Source: Actinomycetota bacterium (lineage in GTDB: Bacteria; Actinomycetota; Acidimicrobiia; Acidimicrobiales; Ilumatobacteraceae). From it: 64,000 nt of DNA. Location of the stretch: the NCBI GenBank assembly GCA_963169665.1, contig CAUJET010000039.1:54655-118654 (forward strand). Reading direction: 5' to 3'. The notes beneath the pieces were generated by a model. That model had not been told where the DNA came from, did not search any database, and saw only the letters and a list, made by a program, of their open reading frames with translations. Made by a program: the position numbers and the translations under genes. Shown one piece after another: positions 7,400 through 15,807 of this stretch (the first letter of the stretch is position 1; every line of letters starts with the position of its first letter).

Positions 7400-8405
7400 G
7401 GAGAAATCCTGCCCCGTTTGCGGCGGTCCTCCGACGATCGTGCTGGATCCGTCGTCCACGACGGATGCAGCGAGACCATCGCGCCTCGAGCCGCCGGTCG
7501 ATGAGTGTCACGAGCTCCTCGAGGACCTCGTCGAGCCGATCGAGGTCGGTCCACCACACCTCGACGATCTCCCAGCCCAGTGCCCTGAGCCGACGCCGTC
7601 GGCGCGCATCGTCCGCCTGCGCGGTCGGGGTGGCGTGCCAGCGCCAGCTCTGGCACTCCACGCCGACGAGCAGGTCGGGGATGGCGAGATCGAGTCGCGC
7701 CAGGGGGTGACGAGCGCCGTCGAACACCGGGTGTTCGTCGACCGGTTCGATGCCTCTCAGGGCGAATGCCGTGCGTGCCAGACGCTGGAACCAACTGCCG
7801 GGGAGCGGAGCGTCGACGCGCTCGCGCAGCAGCTGGAACACGATCGACGCCCCGGGCATCCGGCGCGAACGCCACTCGGTCGCGGCCGTTCGCACCCACT
7901 CGGTCGATCGTCCGGCCCTGAGCATGCTGTCGAAGGCCTTGCCGGCGGCGTCTGCCCCGTCCGAGGCTGCGATCTGCAGGAGTGCCACCGGCTGGATCAC
8001 GCACCGGAAGCCGTCGACCACCATGCCGTGGCGGTCCTCGAGCACCACGGAGCGGTGCACCGTCGTGCCCGCCGTCGAGCGGACGAAGTGACCGTCCGTC
8101 GACGAGATCGCGATGCGCACATCGGTGTCGTACCCGTCGAAGCCGTGGAGCCTGGCGGCCGTCGCATGGCTCGCGACCGCGTGCGGCCCTGCAGCGAGCA
8201 GTGCAGCTCGGACATCGCGTGCCCACGACGGCGAGGTGCCCGACAGCCCGAGCACCTGGCGGTGGATGCGTCGCCACTCCCTGGTGCGCAGGTGTTGGCG
8301 GATGAAGCCTTCGGTCACGCCGACGGCGCGGAGCTGGCCCACGGTCGCCAGGCCCTGCTGGTGGGCGAACAGTGACGTGGCACGAGCGATGGTCGGGATG
8401 TCCAT
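6738..8405 (-). CDS. AbiEi-like/DUF559 protein; conserved part 7478-8405, no stop of its own
   Basis: Residues 1-309 form a recognisable protein. The N-terminus (MDIPTIARATSLFAHQQGLA..., IRQHLRTREWRRIHRQVLGL) resembles the winged-helix domain of AbiEi-type antitoxins. The C-terminal part (VGVECQSWRWH... DDARRRRRLRALGWEIVEVW) is a DUF559, vsr-like nuclease-fold domain. This pairing is common in actinobacteria, usually with no partner toxin gene and unknown function. The frame has no stop at the expected end (about 7478). It reads through a palindromic repeat and on through the sigma-factor gene to 6738, so only 7478-8405 is supported as real protein. Near-identical repeats flank the gene (7442-7475 and 8470-8503). 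The start is ATG 8405; the upstream ATG at 8450 is less likely. Confidence 0.6.
   Translation of the reverse strand: MDIPTIARATSLFAHQQGLATVGQLRAVGVTEGFIRQHLRTREWRRIHRQVLGLSGTSPSWARDVRAALLAAGPHAVASHATAARLHGFDGYDTDVRIAISSTDGHFVRSTAGTTVHRSVVLEDRHGMVVDGFRCVIQPVALLQIAASDGADAAGKAFDSMLRAGRSTEWVRTAATEWRSRRMPGASIVFQLLRERVDAPLPGSWFQRLARTAFALRGIEPVDEHPVFDGARHPLARLDLAIPDLLVGVECQSWRWHATPTAQADDARRRRRLRALGWEIVEVWWTDLDRLDEVLEELVTLIDRRLEARWSRCIRRGRRIQHDRRRTAANGAGFLRGARQETGATGHLGCRGSTPDVHRPSRRIRCGASRPLRGHGRRGLRTAPAVRTTAHRRCRGRRRRERHPARVLAASRRHSGGRRPPLDARRRPPLPRERPARRTSPGQRRPSTRRTAHRPARRSGRDRPGGRAAHRARRTARHRPRDRAALGVGGAAAPRYRRRDGAQRQRGQHPVAPREAAARGTVGTLPRRGFRRGRRSHLRPLAATTDPTDRWTPPG
7442..7475. repeat. flanking repeat copy A (palindromic core ATCCGTCGTCCACGACGGAT)
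   Basis: This 34-base stretch matches 8470-8503 at 32 positions in the same orientation. Its core is a perfect hairpin, but the outer arms are slightly degraded compared with copy B. It overlaps the point where the DUF559 protein should end and lies about 45 bases upstream of the preferred sigma-factor start. Confidence 0.8.
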
Positions 8406-8464
8406 GCGAACACAGAGGTGCACCGACCGAGGGTGACCGGAAGTTCGCATCGCGATCTCGGACC

Positions 8465-8504
8465 TTCTCGCTGTATCCGTCGTCCACGACGGATACAGCG
8501 AGAA
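8465..8504. repeat. 40-bp palindrome, flanking repeat copy B
   Basis: This is a perfect inverted repeat with two 19-base arms (TTCTCGCTGTATCCGTCGT and its complement) around a two-base loop. It lies just past the menF stop and 60 bases upstream of the DUF559 start, so it could act as a rho-independent terminator for menF. The second copy on the other side of the DUF559 gene suggests instead, or as well, a mobile or recombining repeat. Confidence 0.85.
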
Positions 8505-8536
8505 CGTTGCGCCGACAGCCAGAGCTGCTCGCCGGG

Positions 8537-9721
8537 TCAGGGGCGGACGATGGCGCTGAGCATCGCTTGCAGCTTCGCCTGCGTCTCGGCCAGCTCAGCG
8601 GCCGGCTCGCTCGCCGCGACGATGCCGCCGCCGGCGACGAGGCGCGCACTGCGACGATCGGCGGAGAACTCGGCGCAGCGGATCGTGACCGCCCATCGCC
8701 CGTCGCCTGCGGCGTCGACCCAGCCGACCGCGCCGCCGTAGCGGCCGCGCTCGAACCCCTCGTGCTCGGCGATCAGTCGGAGCGCTTCGTCTCGGGGGAA
8801 GCCACCGAGCGCCGGCGTGGGCGAGAGCGCACGGACGAGCGTGAGGACGTTCGGTCGCGGGTCGGACAGGCGACCCTCCATCGCCGTCGCCAGGTGCTGC
8901 ACGTTGGCGACGGTCATGATCGACGGTTCGGGTTCCCAGTCGAGATAGCTGCACCAGGGGAGCAGGGTGTCGTGGATCATGTCGATGACGACCCGGTGCT
9001 CGACCTGGTCCTTGGTACTCGCGATCAGCTGCGCCGCGACGCGCTCGTCGGTGGCCGGATCACCCGTGCGAGGTGCGGTGCCCGCCAGCGGGTGGGACCG
9101 CACCTCGTCGCCGTCGACTGCCACGAGCAGCTCGGGCGACGCACCCACCAGCCCGTCGATCGAGTACCGATGGCTCGACCCGAACGAGGCCCGCAGCCGC
9201 AGCAGCACGCTGTGGACGTCGATCGGTTCGTCGCTGCGAACCGAGACCTCGCGGGCGATGACGGCCTTCAGCAACGAGCCGTCGCGCACGGCGTCCCGCG
9301 CTGCCGTCACCGCGGCGAGGTACCGGTCGACGGGCGTGAGGGGACCCACCTCGAAGCGCTGTGCTCGCGGGTCGGGTCGGGGTGCGGCGCGCAGCTCGGG
9401 AGCCGGTTCGTCGCCGCCTTCGATGCGCGTGACCCATCTGGTGCCGTCAGCGGCGACGCCGATCAGCAGCGCCGGGATCACCAGGGTCGCCGTCGCACCC
9501 GGTTCGAACGGCACGCTGCCGACGGCGATGGGGGAGCGCCCGCCCACGCCGTCGTCGTGCTCGATCGCGGCGAGGACCTCGGCGGCGTCGTCGGCATGCA
9601 CCCGCGCGGCGACGCCCCGCCCGGCGATACCCACCCCGTCGCGCACGAACAGGTAGCCGTCCGAGGCAGCGAGATCGTCGAGCTCGATCGGCTCGATGAG
9701 CGGGCGGGTGACGGCGTGCAT
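8537..9721 (-). CDS. menF: isochorismate synthase (MenF-like)
   Basis: This is a chorismate-binding-family enzyme that isomerises chorismate to isochorismate, the MenD substrate. The conserved C-terminal half shows LKAVIAREV, LVGASPELLVAVDG, RSHPLAGTAPR, STKDQVEHRVVIDMI, then LSPTPALGGFPRDEAL and YGGAVGWVDAAGDG. The length (394 residues) is typical of MenF/EntC/DhbC. A siderophore-type isochorismate synthase would look alike, but the direct junction with menG, one base apart on the same strand, supports the menaquinone assignment. It starts at ATG 9721, immediately after the menG stop. Confidence 0.9.
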   Translation of the reverse strand: MHAVTRPLIEPIELDDLAASDGYLFVRDGVGIAGRGVAARVHADDAAEVLAAIEHDDGVGGRSPIAVGSVPFEPGATATLVIPALLIGVAADGTRWVTRIEGGDEPAPELRAAPRPDPRAQRFEVGPLTPVDRYLAAVTAARDAVRDGSLLKAVIAREVSVRSDEPIDVHSVLLRLRASFGSSHRYSIDGLVGASPELLVAVDGDEVRSHPLAGTAPRTGDPATDERVAAQLIASTKDQVEHRVVIDMIHDTLLPWCSYLDWEPEPSIMTVANVQHLATAMEGRLSDPRPNVLTLVRALSPTPALGGFPRDEALRLIAEHEGFERGRYGGAVGWVDAAGDGRWAVTIRCAEFSADRRSARLVAGGGIVAASEPAAELAETQAKLQAMLSAIVRP

Positions 9722-9722
9722 G

Positions 9723-10427
9723 TCAGCCGCGGGTGCCCACCATCAGCTGGGTGAGGCCACCCGACAGCTGGCGGTGCACGGCATCGTCGAACCCGGCGTC
9801 GCGCAGGAGTTGCACGAGCCGCTCGCGCGGCGGCAGGTAGGCCACGCTCTTGGGCAGGTAGCGGTAGGCGGCACCGTCGCTGAGCAGGGCACCGATCTTC
9901 GGCACGATCTTGCCGAAGTAGATGTTGTTGCCGAACCGGATGACCGGGTTGTGCGGCACACCGACGTCGAGCAGCGCGATGCGCCCGCCGGGGCGGACCA
10001 CACGGGCGAGCTCGGCGAAGAAGGTCGGCAGGTCCACCAGGTTGCGCAGCGCGAACCCGCACGTGACGCCGTCGACCGAACCGTCGGGCACGGGCAGGCG
10101 CAGGATGTCGGCCTGCATGCGCGGCACGCCGCTGCGATCCGCGGTGAGCATGCCGAAGCTGAGGTCGGTGGACAGCGGATGGAACCCGGCAGACGCGAGG
10201 TCGATGCACAGGTCGCCGGTGCCGCTCGCGAGATCGAGCACGGTGCTGCCCGCGGGGAGGTGCAGCGACTTCACCGCGATGCGGCGCCACCGCACGTCGA
10301 GCCGGAAGGTCATGATCCGGTTGACCAGGTCGTAGCGCGGTGCGATCGCGTCGAACATCTGACGGACCGCCACCACCTTCTCGTCCCCCTCGGGGAGGGT
10401 CTCGCTGTCCCAGGCACGTTGGTTCAC
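9723..10427 (-). CDS. menG: demethylmenaquinone methyltransferase (MenG/UbiE)
   Basis: This SAM-dependent methyltransferase catalyses the last step of menaquinone synthesis. The family signature YDLVNRIMTFRLDVRWRR is near residue 32, followed by the SAM loop VLDLASGTGDLCIDLA, the segment GVTCGFALRNLVDLPTFFAE, and KIVPKIGALLSDGAAYRYLP. The length is 234 residues. The GTG at 10427 follows a TAGCCT box and six bases. It is first in a two-gene operon with menF. Confidence 0.94.
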   Translation of the reverse strand: MNQRAWDSETLPEGDEKVVAVRQMFDAIAPRYDLVNRIMTFRLDVRWRRIAVKSLHLPAGSTVLDLASGTGDLCIDLASAGFHPLSTDLSFGMLTADRSGVPRMQADILRLPVPDGSVDGVTCGFALRNLVDLPTFFAELARVVRPGGRIALLDVGVPHNPVIRFGNNIYFGKIVPKIGALLSDGAAYRYLPKSVAYLPPRERLVQLLRDAGFDDAVHRQLSGGLTQLMVGTRG

Positions 10428-10501
10428 ACCGTGAGGCTAGGGCCGGGCGACGGTTCGAGCAGGTCTGGCGAGGTGTGCCCCGTGTGACAGCATCTGCGGT
10501 C

Positions 10502-11908
10502 ATGGGGAACGAACTGTGGCGTCACGGAGCATTGGAACTCGCAGGCATGATCGCTCGCGGCGAGGTGTCGAGCGTGGAGGTGGTGCAGGCGCACCTCGCT
10601 CGTATCGACGAGGTGAACCCGAAGCTGAACGCCGTCGTGCGTCGCTTCGACGACCTCGCGCTCGCGGCGGCCGCCGAAGCTGACGCAGCGGTGGCGTCGG
10701 GCGCGCCCCTCGGCGCGCTCCACGGCGTGCCGATGACGGTGACGGAGAACATCGACCTCGCCGGCACGCCGACGACCAGTGCGCTCGTGGCCTTCGCCGA
10801 CGCGATCGTGCCGGTCGATGCGCCGGTGGTCGAGCGGATGAAGGCGGCCGGCGCGATCCCGATCGGCCGCACGAACCTGCCCGACCTGGGATTGCGTGTC
10901 ACGACCGAGTCGTCACTGCACGGCGTGACGCACAACCCGTGGCACCGTGGCCGCACGGCCGGTGGGTCGAGCGGCGGTGAGGCGTCGGCGCTGTCGAGCG
11001 GCATGAGCCCGATCGGCCTCGGCAACGACATCGGTGGATCGCTGCGCAACCCGGCGCACTGCTGCGGGATTGCGTCGATCAAGCCGTCGGTGGGCGTCAT
11101 CCCGTCGGCCGCCACGTTGCCGCCCGAGGACATGACCATCAGCTTCCAGCTGATGGCGGTCGAAGGTGTGATGGCCCGCACGGTGGCCGATGTGCGGGCG
11201 GGCTTCCTCGCGGTCGCCGGGCCGCACGAGCGCGATCCGCTGGCGCTGCCCGTGCGGCTCGCCGACCTCGACTCCTCGCGTCCGTTGCGGGTGGCGTTGA
11301 TCCCCGAGCCGGCCGGTGGCAGCACCGACCCGGGCATCGCTGCCGCGATCCGTGGTGCGGGCGAGGCGCTGGCGAAGCAGGGTGCGATCGTGGAGGAGGC
11401 CTCGCCGGCGAGCTACGAGCGGGCGATCCAGCTGTGGGGCGAGCTGCTCGGCACCGAGCTCACCTTGATGCGCCCGGTGCTCGACATGGTGATGGGCGAG
11501 GGCGGTCGACAGTTCCTCGACCTCACCACGCAGATCATTCCGACGGTCGACCTCGCCGGGTTCTCGCAGGTGTTCCTCGGCCGTCACGCGGCGGAGAAGG
11601 ACTTCCACACCTTCCTCGGTCGCTACGACGTGATCATCAGCCCCACGTGGGCGCTTCCGGCGTTCGAGCTCGGCTCCGATGCGGCGAGTCTCGAGGGTGC
11701 GCAGCACACGCTCGAGACGATGCGTCCGGTGCTCCCGGCCAACCTGCTCGGCCTGCCTGCTGCCGTGGTGCCGGTGGGCGTGTCCGACGGCCTGCCCGTG
11801 GGCGCGCAGGTGATCGCGCGTCGGTTCGCCGATCTCCGTTGCCTCACCGTGGCGCAGATGTTGGAGGACGCGTTCGGCACGATCACCCCGATCGACCCGA
11901 CCTGGTGA
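10502..11908 (+). CDS. amidase-signature protein lacking the catalytic lysine
   Basis: The sequence follows the amidase-signature family over its full length (468 residues). The Gly/Ser-rich segment TAGGSSGGEASALSSG and the nucleophile loop GNDIGGSLRNPAHCCG are intact. At the position of the catalytic Lys (G-x-P-x-x-x-K-[DE]-N) this protein has GVPMTVTENID: codon 81 is ACG (Thr). Ser-cisSer-Lys is the catalytic triad in this family, so hydrolysis is expected to be impaired or altered. The track ORF starts at 10340, but ATG 10502 fits the family start. It is a single gene facing the next gene's end. The substrate is unknown; GatA is unlikely because no gatB or gatC is nearby. Confidence 0.82.
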   Translation: MGNELWRHGALELAGMIARGEVSSVEVVQAHLARIDEVNPKLNAVVRRFDDLALAAAAEADAAVASGAPLGALHGVPMTVTENIDLAGTPTTSALVAFADAIVPVDAPVVERMKAAGAIPIGRTNLPDLGLRVTTESSLHGVTHNPWHRGRTAGGSSGGEASALSSGMSPIGLGNDIGGSLRNPAHCCGIASIKPSVGVIPSAATLPPEDMTISFQLMAVEGVMARTVADVRAGFLAVAGPHERDPLALPVRLADLDSSRPLRVALIPEPAGGSTDPGIAAAIRGAGEALAKQGAIVEEASPASYERAIQLWGELLGTELTLMRPVLDMVMGEGGRQFLDLTTQIIPTVDLAGFSQVFLGRHAAEKDFHTFLGRYDVIISPTWALPAFELGSDAASLEGAQHTLETMRPVLPANLLGLPAAVVPVGVSDGLPVGAQVIARRFADLRCLTVAQMLEDAFGTITPIDPTW

Positions 11909-11962
11909 ACTTCGTGAGCGGCATGCGCCGATGCGGCGCACGTCGCTCACGACGCGTGGGCG

Positions 11963-13576
11963 TCAGGCCTCGATGGCGGTCTGTTTGGCCCAGCGGTAGT
12001 CGGCCTTGCCCGACGGAGACCTGACGATCTCGTCGACGAACACGAACGCCTTGGGCAGCTTGTAGCGGGCCACGTGGCGCTCGGCCTCTGCGAGGAGTGA
12101 TGCGGTGTCGGCCTCGGCGCCCTCGCGCATGCGCACGATCGCGACGACCTCGTTGCCCCACCGTTCGCTCGGGCGGCCGGCGACCACGCAGTCGTAGACG
12201 CCGGCGTGCGCCTTGATCGCGGCCTCGACCTCCTCGGCGAAGATCTTCTCGCCGCCCGAGTTGATCGTCACCGAGTCGCGTCCGTGGAGCTCGATGATGC
12301 CGTCGACGCGGAGCCGGGCGCGGTCGCCCGGGACGGCGTAGCGCACACCGTCGACCACCGGATAGGTGCGCGACGTCTTCGCCGCGTCACCGAGGTAGCC
12401 GAGCGCGAGGCGTCCACTCTTCGCCAGCCAGCCGAGGTCGTCCTCGCCCGGGGCGAGCTCTCGGTCGAGATCGCCCGACAGCACATGGTTGCCGGGCGAG
12501 ATCGGGAAGGTGCCGGTCGTGGCGCCGCCGCCGGCGGACACCTGCGACAACTGCCCGCCGGCCTCGGACGAGCCGAGTCCGTCGACGATCATCAGCGTCG
12601 GCAGGTGCTGCAGGAACTCGTTCTTCAACCCGGCCGACAGAGGTGCGCCGCCCGACAGCAGCACGGTGAGCGTGGACAGGTCGTACTGGTGTCGCGACAG
12701 CTCGTCGAGCAGCGGCCGACCGAAGGCGTCGCCGACGATGAGCAGGAAGTTGAGCTGCTCGCGTTCGATGAGCCCCCAGACGTCGGTGGGATCGAGCCGC
12801 TCGGGCACGCTCTGCACGTACACGCAGCCGCCCGAGTTCCACGTGCGGAAGCTCATCCAGTGGCCGGCACCGTGCATGAACGGGGGAGCGAGCAGTGCCT
12901 TGAGGCCACCGACGGCCTCGTCCACGATGCCCTCGAGGGTCTCGGCCCGCGAGCCACCGAAGCACTCGACGTTGGCGTCGGCGTTGCGCCACAGCACACC
13001 CTTGGGCATGCCGGTCGTTCCGCCGGTGTAGAGGATGTAGAGATCGTCGGGGCTCCACGTGACCGGCGGTTTCTCGGCCGACGCGGCGGCGAGCGCCTCC
13101 TCGTACCAGACAGCGCCAGGCATCAGTTCGTGTCCCGATTCGTCGGGCACCTGCAGGATCACACGGAGTTTCGGCAGGTCGGGCAGCACCTCGGCGAGGG
13201 TGGGCGCGAACTGGCTGTGGACCACGATCGCCTCGGCGGCGGAATCGGTGAGCAGGTAGCGCAGCTCCTCGGCGACGTAGCGGTAGTTCACGTTGAAGGG
13301 GGCGACCCGGGCCTTGAACGAACCGAGCATCGCCTCGAGGTACTCGTTGCCGTTGTGCAGGTAGATCGCGAGGTGCGACTGGCCGCTCTCGTGCCCAGCG
13401 AGGTCGGCCCGTTCGGTCCGCACGCCGAGGCCCTGCGCGAGCAGGTGGTTCGCGAAGCGGCGGGTGCGGTCGGTGACCTGGGCCCAGGTGAGACGTCGGT
13501 CGCGAAAGACCAGGCACTCCTGGTCGGGGCGGGTGGCGGCGATCGCTTCGTGGACGTCGGCGACGGAGAACTCCAT
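11963..13576 (-). CDS. acyl-CoA synthetase, FadD19-like
   Basis: This ANL-superfamily ligase has 537 residues. ATP loop YTGGTTGMPKGVLWR is near residue 195; GSSEAGG, RYAVPGDRARL and RDSVTINSGGEKIFAEEVE follow, with the catalytic-lysine region at SPSGKADYRWAKQ. The layout and several blocks resemble mycobacterial FadD19, which activates steroid side-chain carboxylates, but I see no other sterol genes here, so the substrate is open. A small ERADLAGHESGQ insertion lies near residue 55. ATG 13576 follows TAGGTT and six bases. It converges on the amidase-like gene. Confidence 0.85.
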   Translation of the reverse strand: MEFSVADVHEAIAATRPDQECLVFRDRRLTWAQVTDRTRRFANHLLAQGLGVRTERADLAGHESGQSHLAIYLHNGNEYLEAMLGSFKARVAPFNVNYRYVAEELRYLLTDSAAEAIVVHSQFAPTLAEVLPDLPKLRVILQVPDESGHELMPGAVWYEEALAAASAEKPPVTWSPDDLYILYTGGTTGMPKGVLWRNADANVECFGGSRAETLEGIVDEAVGGLKALLAPPFMHGAGHWMSFRTWNSGGCVYVQSVPERLDPTDVWGLIEREQLNFLLIVGDAFGRPLLDELSRHQYDLSTLTVLLSGGAPLSAGLKNEFLQHLPTLMIVDGLGSSEAGGQLSQVSAGGGATTGTFPISPGNHVLSGDLDRELAPGEDDLGWLAKSGRLALGYLGDAAKTSRTYPVVDGVRYAVPGDRARLRVDGIIELHGRDSVTINSGGEKIFAEEVEAAIKAHAGVYDCVVAGRPSERWGNEVVAIVRMREGAEADTASLLAEAERHVARYKLPKAFVFVDEIVRSPSGKADYRWAKQTAIEA

Positions 13577-13748
13577 GACGGGAACCTAGGCAAGATGTGT
13601 CGGAGGTCACGAATCGACGCCGGGGACCGTTCCCGGCCCGAGCCCGTTCCGTTCCGATCCGCGTCCAGGGATCGAGTCGCCTGAGTCGTTCGGACCATCT
13701 GGATCGCCACGCATGGTGGTGGACGACCACATCCGGCATCATCGATCC

Positions 13749-13853
13749 ATGTTCCAGATCCTGCAGCGGGCGGCGATGGTGGTGGCGGCCCTCGAGGTCT
13801 CGTTGAGCCTGCGATGCCTGCTCAGCCCCCGGGTACGCGGAGGTGCACGATGA
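13749..13853 (+). CDS. 34-residue hydrophobic peptide, coupled to next gene
   Basis: This ORF is too short for the track. It begins at ATG 13749, after CATCAT and six bases, the same string (CATCATCGATCC) that precedes the SGNH lipoprotein gene at 53766. It encodes one hydrophobic helix (AAMVVAALEVSLSL) and a basic tail. Its TGA overlaps the ATG of the next ORF (ATGA at 13850), and the next gene's GGAGG ribosome-binding site lies inside it. No known family is recognised. Confidence 0.45.
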   Translation: MFQILQRAAMVVAALEVSLSLRCLLSPRVRGGAR

Positions 13854-14242
13854 ACGAACTGACGGCTCTCGCGGAGACGGCGATGTGGCCTCTCGTGGCC
13901 ATCGTGCTGGTCCTGCTCGGTGCGACCTTCGCCACCAGCGGACGTCCGGCCAGCACCGCCACCGGGACGCAGGGGCGCTCGAAGGTCGGTCCGTCGGGCG
14001 GCACGACCACCTCCGACCGGCCGCGAGGCGGCCGGCGTGCCACCGACCATCTGCCCGGCGACCGGCTGATGGTCGTCGTCGCCGGCGGCGACGGTGAGTC
14101 GACCGTGCGCACCGCGGTCGACGCGGCGCGGCGGGCCGGCACCGGCGTGACCGTCGTCGGCGATGCGGCGGCGGCCGCCAGGGCGTACGACGGGGTGGGC
14201 GCCCGCGGCGGACAGGTGATCGCGGTCAACAGTCGCGCCTGA
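13850..14242 (+). CDS. small single-pass membrane protein of unknown function
   Basis: This protein has 130 residues from ATG 13850, placed six bases after GGAGG; the track start at 13814 is upstream of that site. One N-terminal membrane helix (MWPLVAIVLVLLGATFA) is followed by a Gly/Ser/Thr/Arg-rich linker. A compact alpha/beta segment comes last (DRLMVVVAGGDGESTVRTAVDAARRAGTGVTVVGDA), which looks like a small nucleotide-binding-like or Rossmann-like fold. I do not recognise it. The four-base overlap with the preceding peptide gene suggests they form one unit. Confidence 0.55.
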   Translation: MNELTALAETAMWPLVAIVLVLLGATFATSGRPASTATGTQGRSKVGPSGGTTTSDRPRGGRRATDHLPGDRLMVVVAGGDGESTVRTAVDAARRAGTGVTVVGDAAAAARAYDGVGARGGQVIAVNSRA

Positions 14243-14267
14243 CCTCGGCGTCACTATGGTGACGCGC

Positions 14268-15233
14268 ATGAGCGACAAGATGATCTTCGGCATGTTCATG
14301 CCACAGGGCTGGAAGATGGAGCTGTCGGGGATCGACGGCGCCGCGGCGAAGTGGGACAAGGCGGTCGAGATCGCGGTGAAGGCCGAAGAGCTCGGCTACG
14401 ACTCGATCTGGGTGTACGACCACTTCCACAACGTGCCGCGGCCGGCGCACGAGGCCGTGTTCGAGTGCTGGACCACCATCGCCGCGATCAGCCAGCGCAC
14501 CTCGCGGGTGCGGCTCGGCCAGATGGTCGGCTGCAACAGCTACCGCAACCCTGCGGTGCTCGCGAAGATCACCTCCACCGTCGACGTCATCAGCGGCGGC
14601 CGCCTCGACTGGGGCATCGGCGCCGGCTGGTACGAGAACGAGTACAAGGGGTACGGCTTCGAGTTCCCGAAGCCGAAGGACCGCATCGGCATGCTCAACG
14701 AGAGCGTCGAGATCGTGCGCAGCATGTGGACCCAGGCCGAGACCGACTACGACGGTCGCTACTACAAGGTCTCCCGCGCGAACTGTGACCCCAAGCCGCT
14801 GCAGCAGCCCCACCCGCCGATCTGGATCGGCGGTGGCGGCGAGCAGCTCACCTTGCGCGTGGTCGCGAAATACGCCGACTACTCGAACTTCGGTGGCAAG
14901 CCCGAGGAGTGGGCGCGCAAGCGCGAGATCCTGAAGGGCCACTGCAAGGCGGTCGGCCGCGACGAGGAGACCATCGGCAAGACCTGGTCACCCGAGGTGT
15001 TCATCCGCAGCACCGAGGCCGAGGTGGCCGCCGCCGGCACGAAGAGCCTGTGGGGCGAGCCGTTCGAGGCATGGCGCGACGCCAACCTGGTCGGCACGCC
15101 CGAGCAGGTGAGCGAGAAGATCCAGACCTACGTCGACCTCGGCTGCACCGGCTTCATCCCGTGGTGCCCCGACTACCCGAGCACCGAGACGATGGAGTTG
15201 TTCGCCCAGCACGTGATGCCGAACTTCCGCTGA
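14268..15233 (+). CDS. F420-dependent luciferase-like (LLM) oxidoreductase
   Basis: This is a bacterial-luciferase-fold monooxygenase or dehydrogenase of the F420-type group, with 321 residues. Typical blocks are AEELGYDSIWVYDHF near the N-terminus, RVRLGQMVGCNSYRNPAVLAK, the SGGRLDWGIGAGWYENEY block and PPIWIGGGGEQLTLR. The track starts at 14256, but that ATG lies inside a TATGGT promoter box. ATG 14268, seven bases after the box, is the likely start. The substrate is unknown. F420 use is inferred from subfamily resemblance, not shown by the sequence. Confidence 0.88.
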   Translation: MSDKMIFGMFMPQGWKMELSGIDGAAAKWDKAVEIAVKAEELGYDSIWVYDHFHNVPRPAHEAVFECWTTIAAISQRTSRVRLGQMVGCNSYRNPAVLAKITSTVDVISGGRLDWGIGAGWYENEYKGYGFEFPKPKDRIGMLNESVEIVRSMWTQAETDYDGRYYKVSRANCDPKPLQQPHPPIWIGGGGEQLTLRVVAKYADYSNFGGKPEEWARKREILKGHCKAVGRDEETIGKTWSPEVFIRSTEAEVAAAGTKSLWGEPFEAWRDANLVGTPEQVSEKIQTYVDLGCTGFIPWCPDYPSTETMELFAQHVMPNFR

Positions 15234-15260
15234 GGCGCGAGCGGCATCGATGCGGCTCCG

Positions 15261-15740
15261 TCAGGGGGCGTGGGTCGCGATCAGTGCGTCGAGCCGGTCG
15301 GCGCTGGCCTCTTCGAGCGCGCTGCACGTGGCCATCTCGTCGATCACTCGCTGGTCGGTCGTGCGGCTCGCGATGTTCCGCCACGCCTGGGCGCCCTGAC
15401 GTTCGGCGTTGGCCTGCACGCGCAACTGATCCCACACGTCCATCCCGGTGAAGACGTCGTAGTAGGTGCGCTTCGCCTCGGGCAGCGGTGCCTCCAATGC
15501 CTCGCGCAGGGACTCGTCGAGGGCGAACACCGCTTCGACCCGATCGGCGATCTCGTCTTCGGCGCTCGAGCACGTGAGCAGCGCCTCGGCGTGCTCGGGC
15601 AGCAGTCCCGCCCAGCCTCGGTAGCGCTCGGCAGCACCACGTTCGAGCAGGGCCAGGAAGCGCGGCATGGCCTCGGCCGGCACGGCACCGATGTAGGGGG
15701 CCAGGAGGGCACCGAAGTTCGGGATCTGCAGATCGGTCAT
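15261..15740 (-). CDS. unknown small helical protein
   Basis: This is a soluble protein of 159 residues, predicted to be almost entirely alpha-helical. It has regularly spaced acidic residues and segments such as EDEIADRVEAVFALDESLREALE and EEASADRLDALIATHAP. A ferritin-like four-helix bundle is conceivable, but I cannot see a clear E-x-x-H metal pair. ATG 15740 follows TACGTT and seven bases. It is a single gene. No function is assigned. Confidence 0.65.
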   Translation of the reverse strand: MTDLQIPNFGALLAPYIGAVPAEAMPRFLALLERGAAERYRGWAGLLPEHAEALLTCSSAEDEIADRVEAVFALDESLREALEAPLPEAKRTYYDVFTGMDVWDQLRVQANAERQGAQAWRNIASRTTDQRVIDEMATCSALEEASADRLDALIATHAP

Positions 15741-15807
15741 ACGGCCGAACGTACTGCGCGGGCGGCGACCGGATCGTGGTGGGAGCGCTGGCAGCGGTCG
15801 ATGGGCT

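Noticed and set aside
7204-8649. 481-residue minus-strand ORF over the DUF559 gene
   Set aside because: It is an Arg/Pro/Ala-rich shadow of the DUF559 and sigma genes with no domain content.
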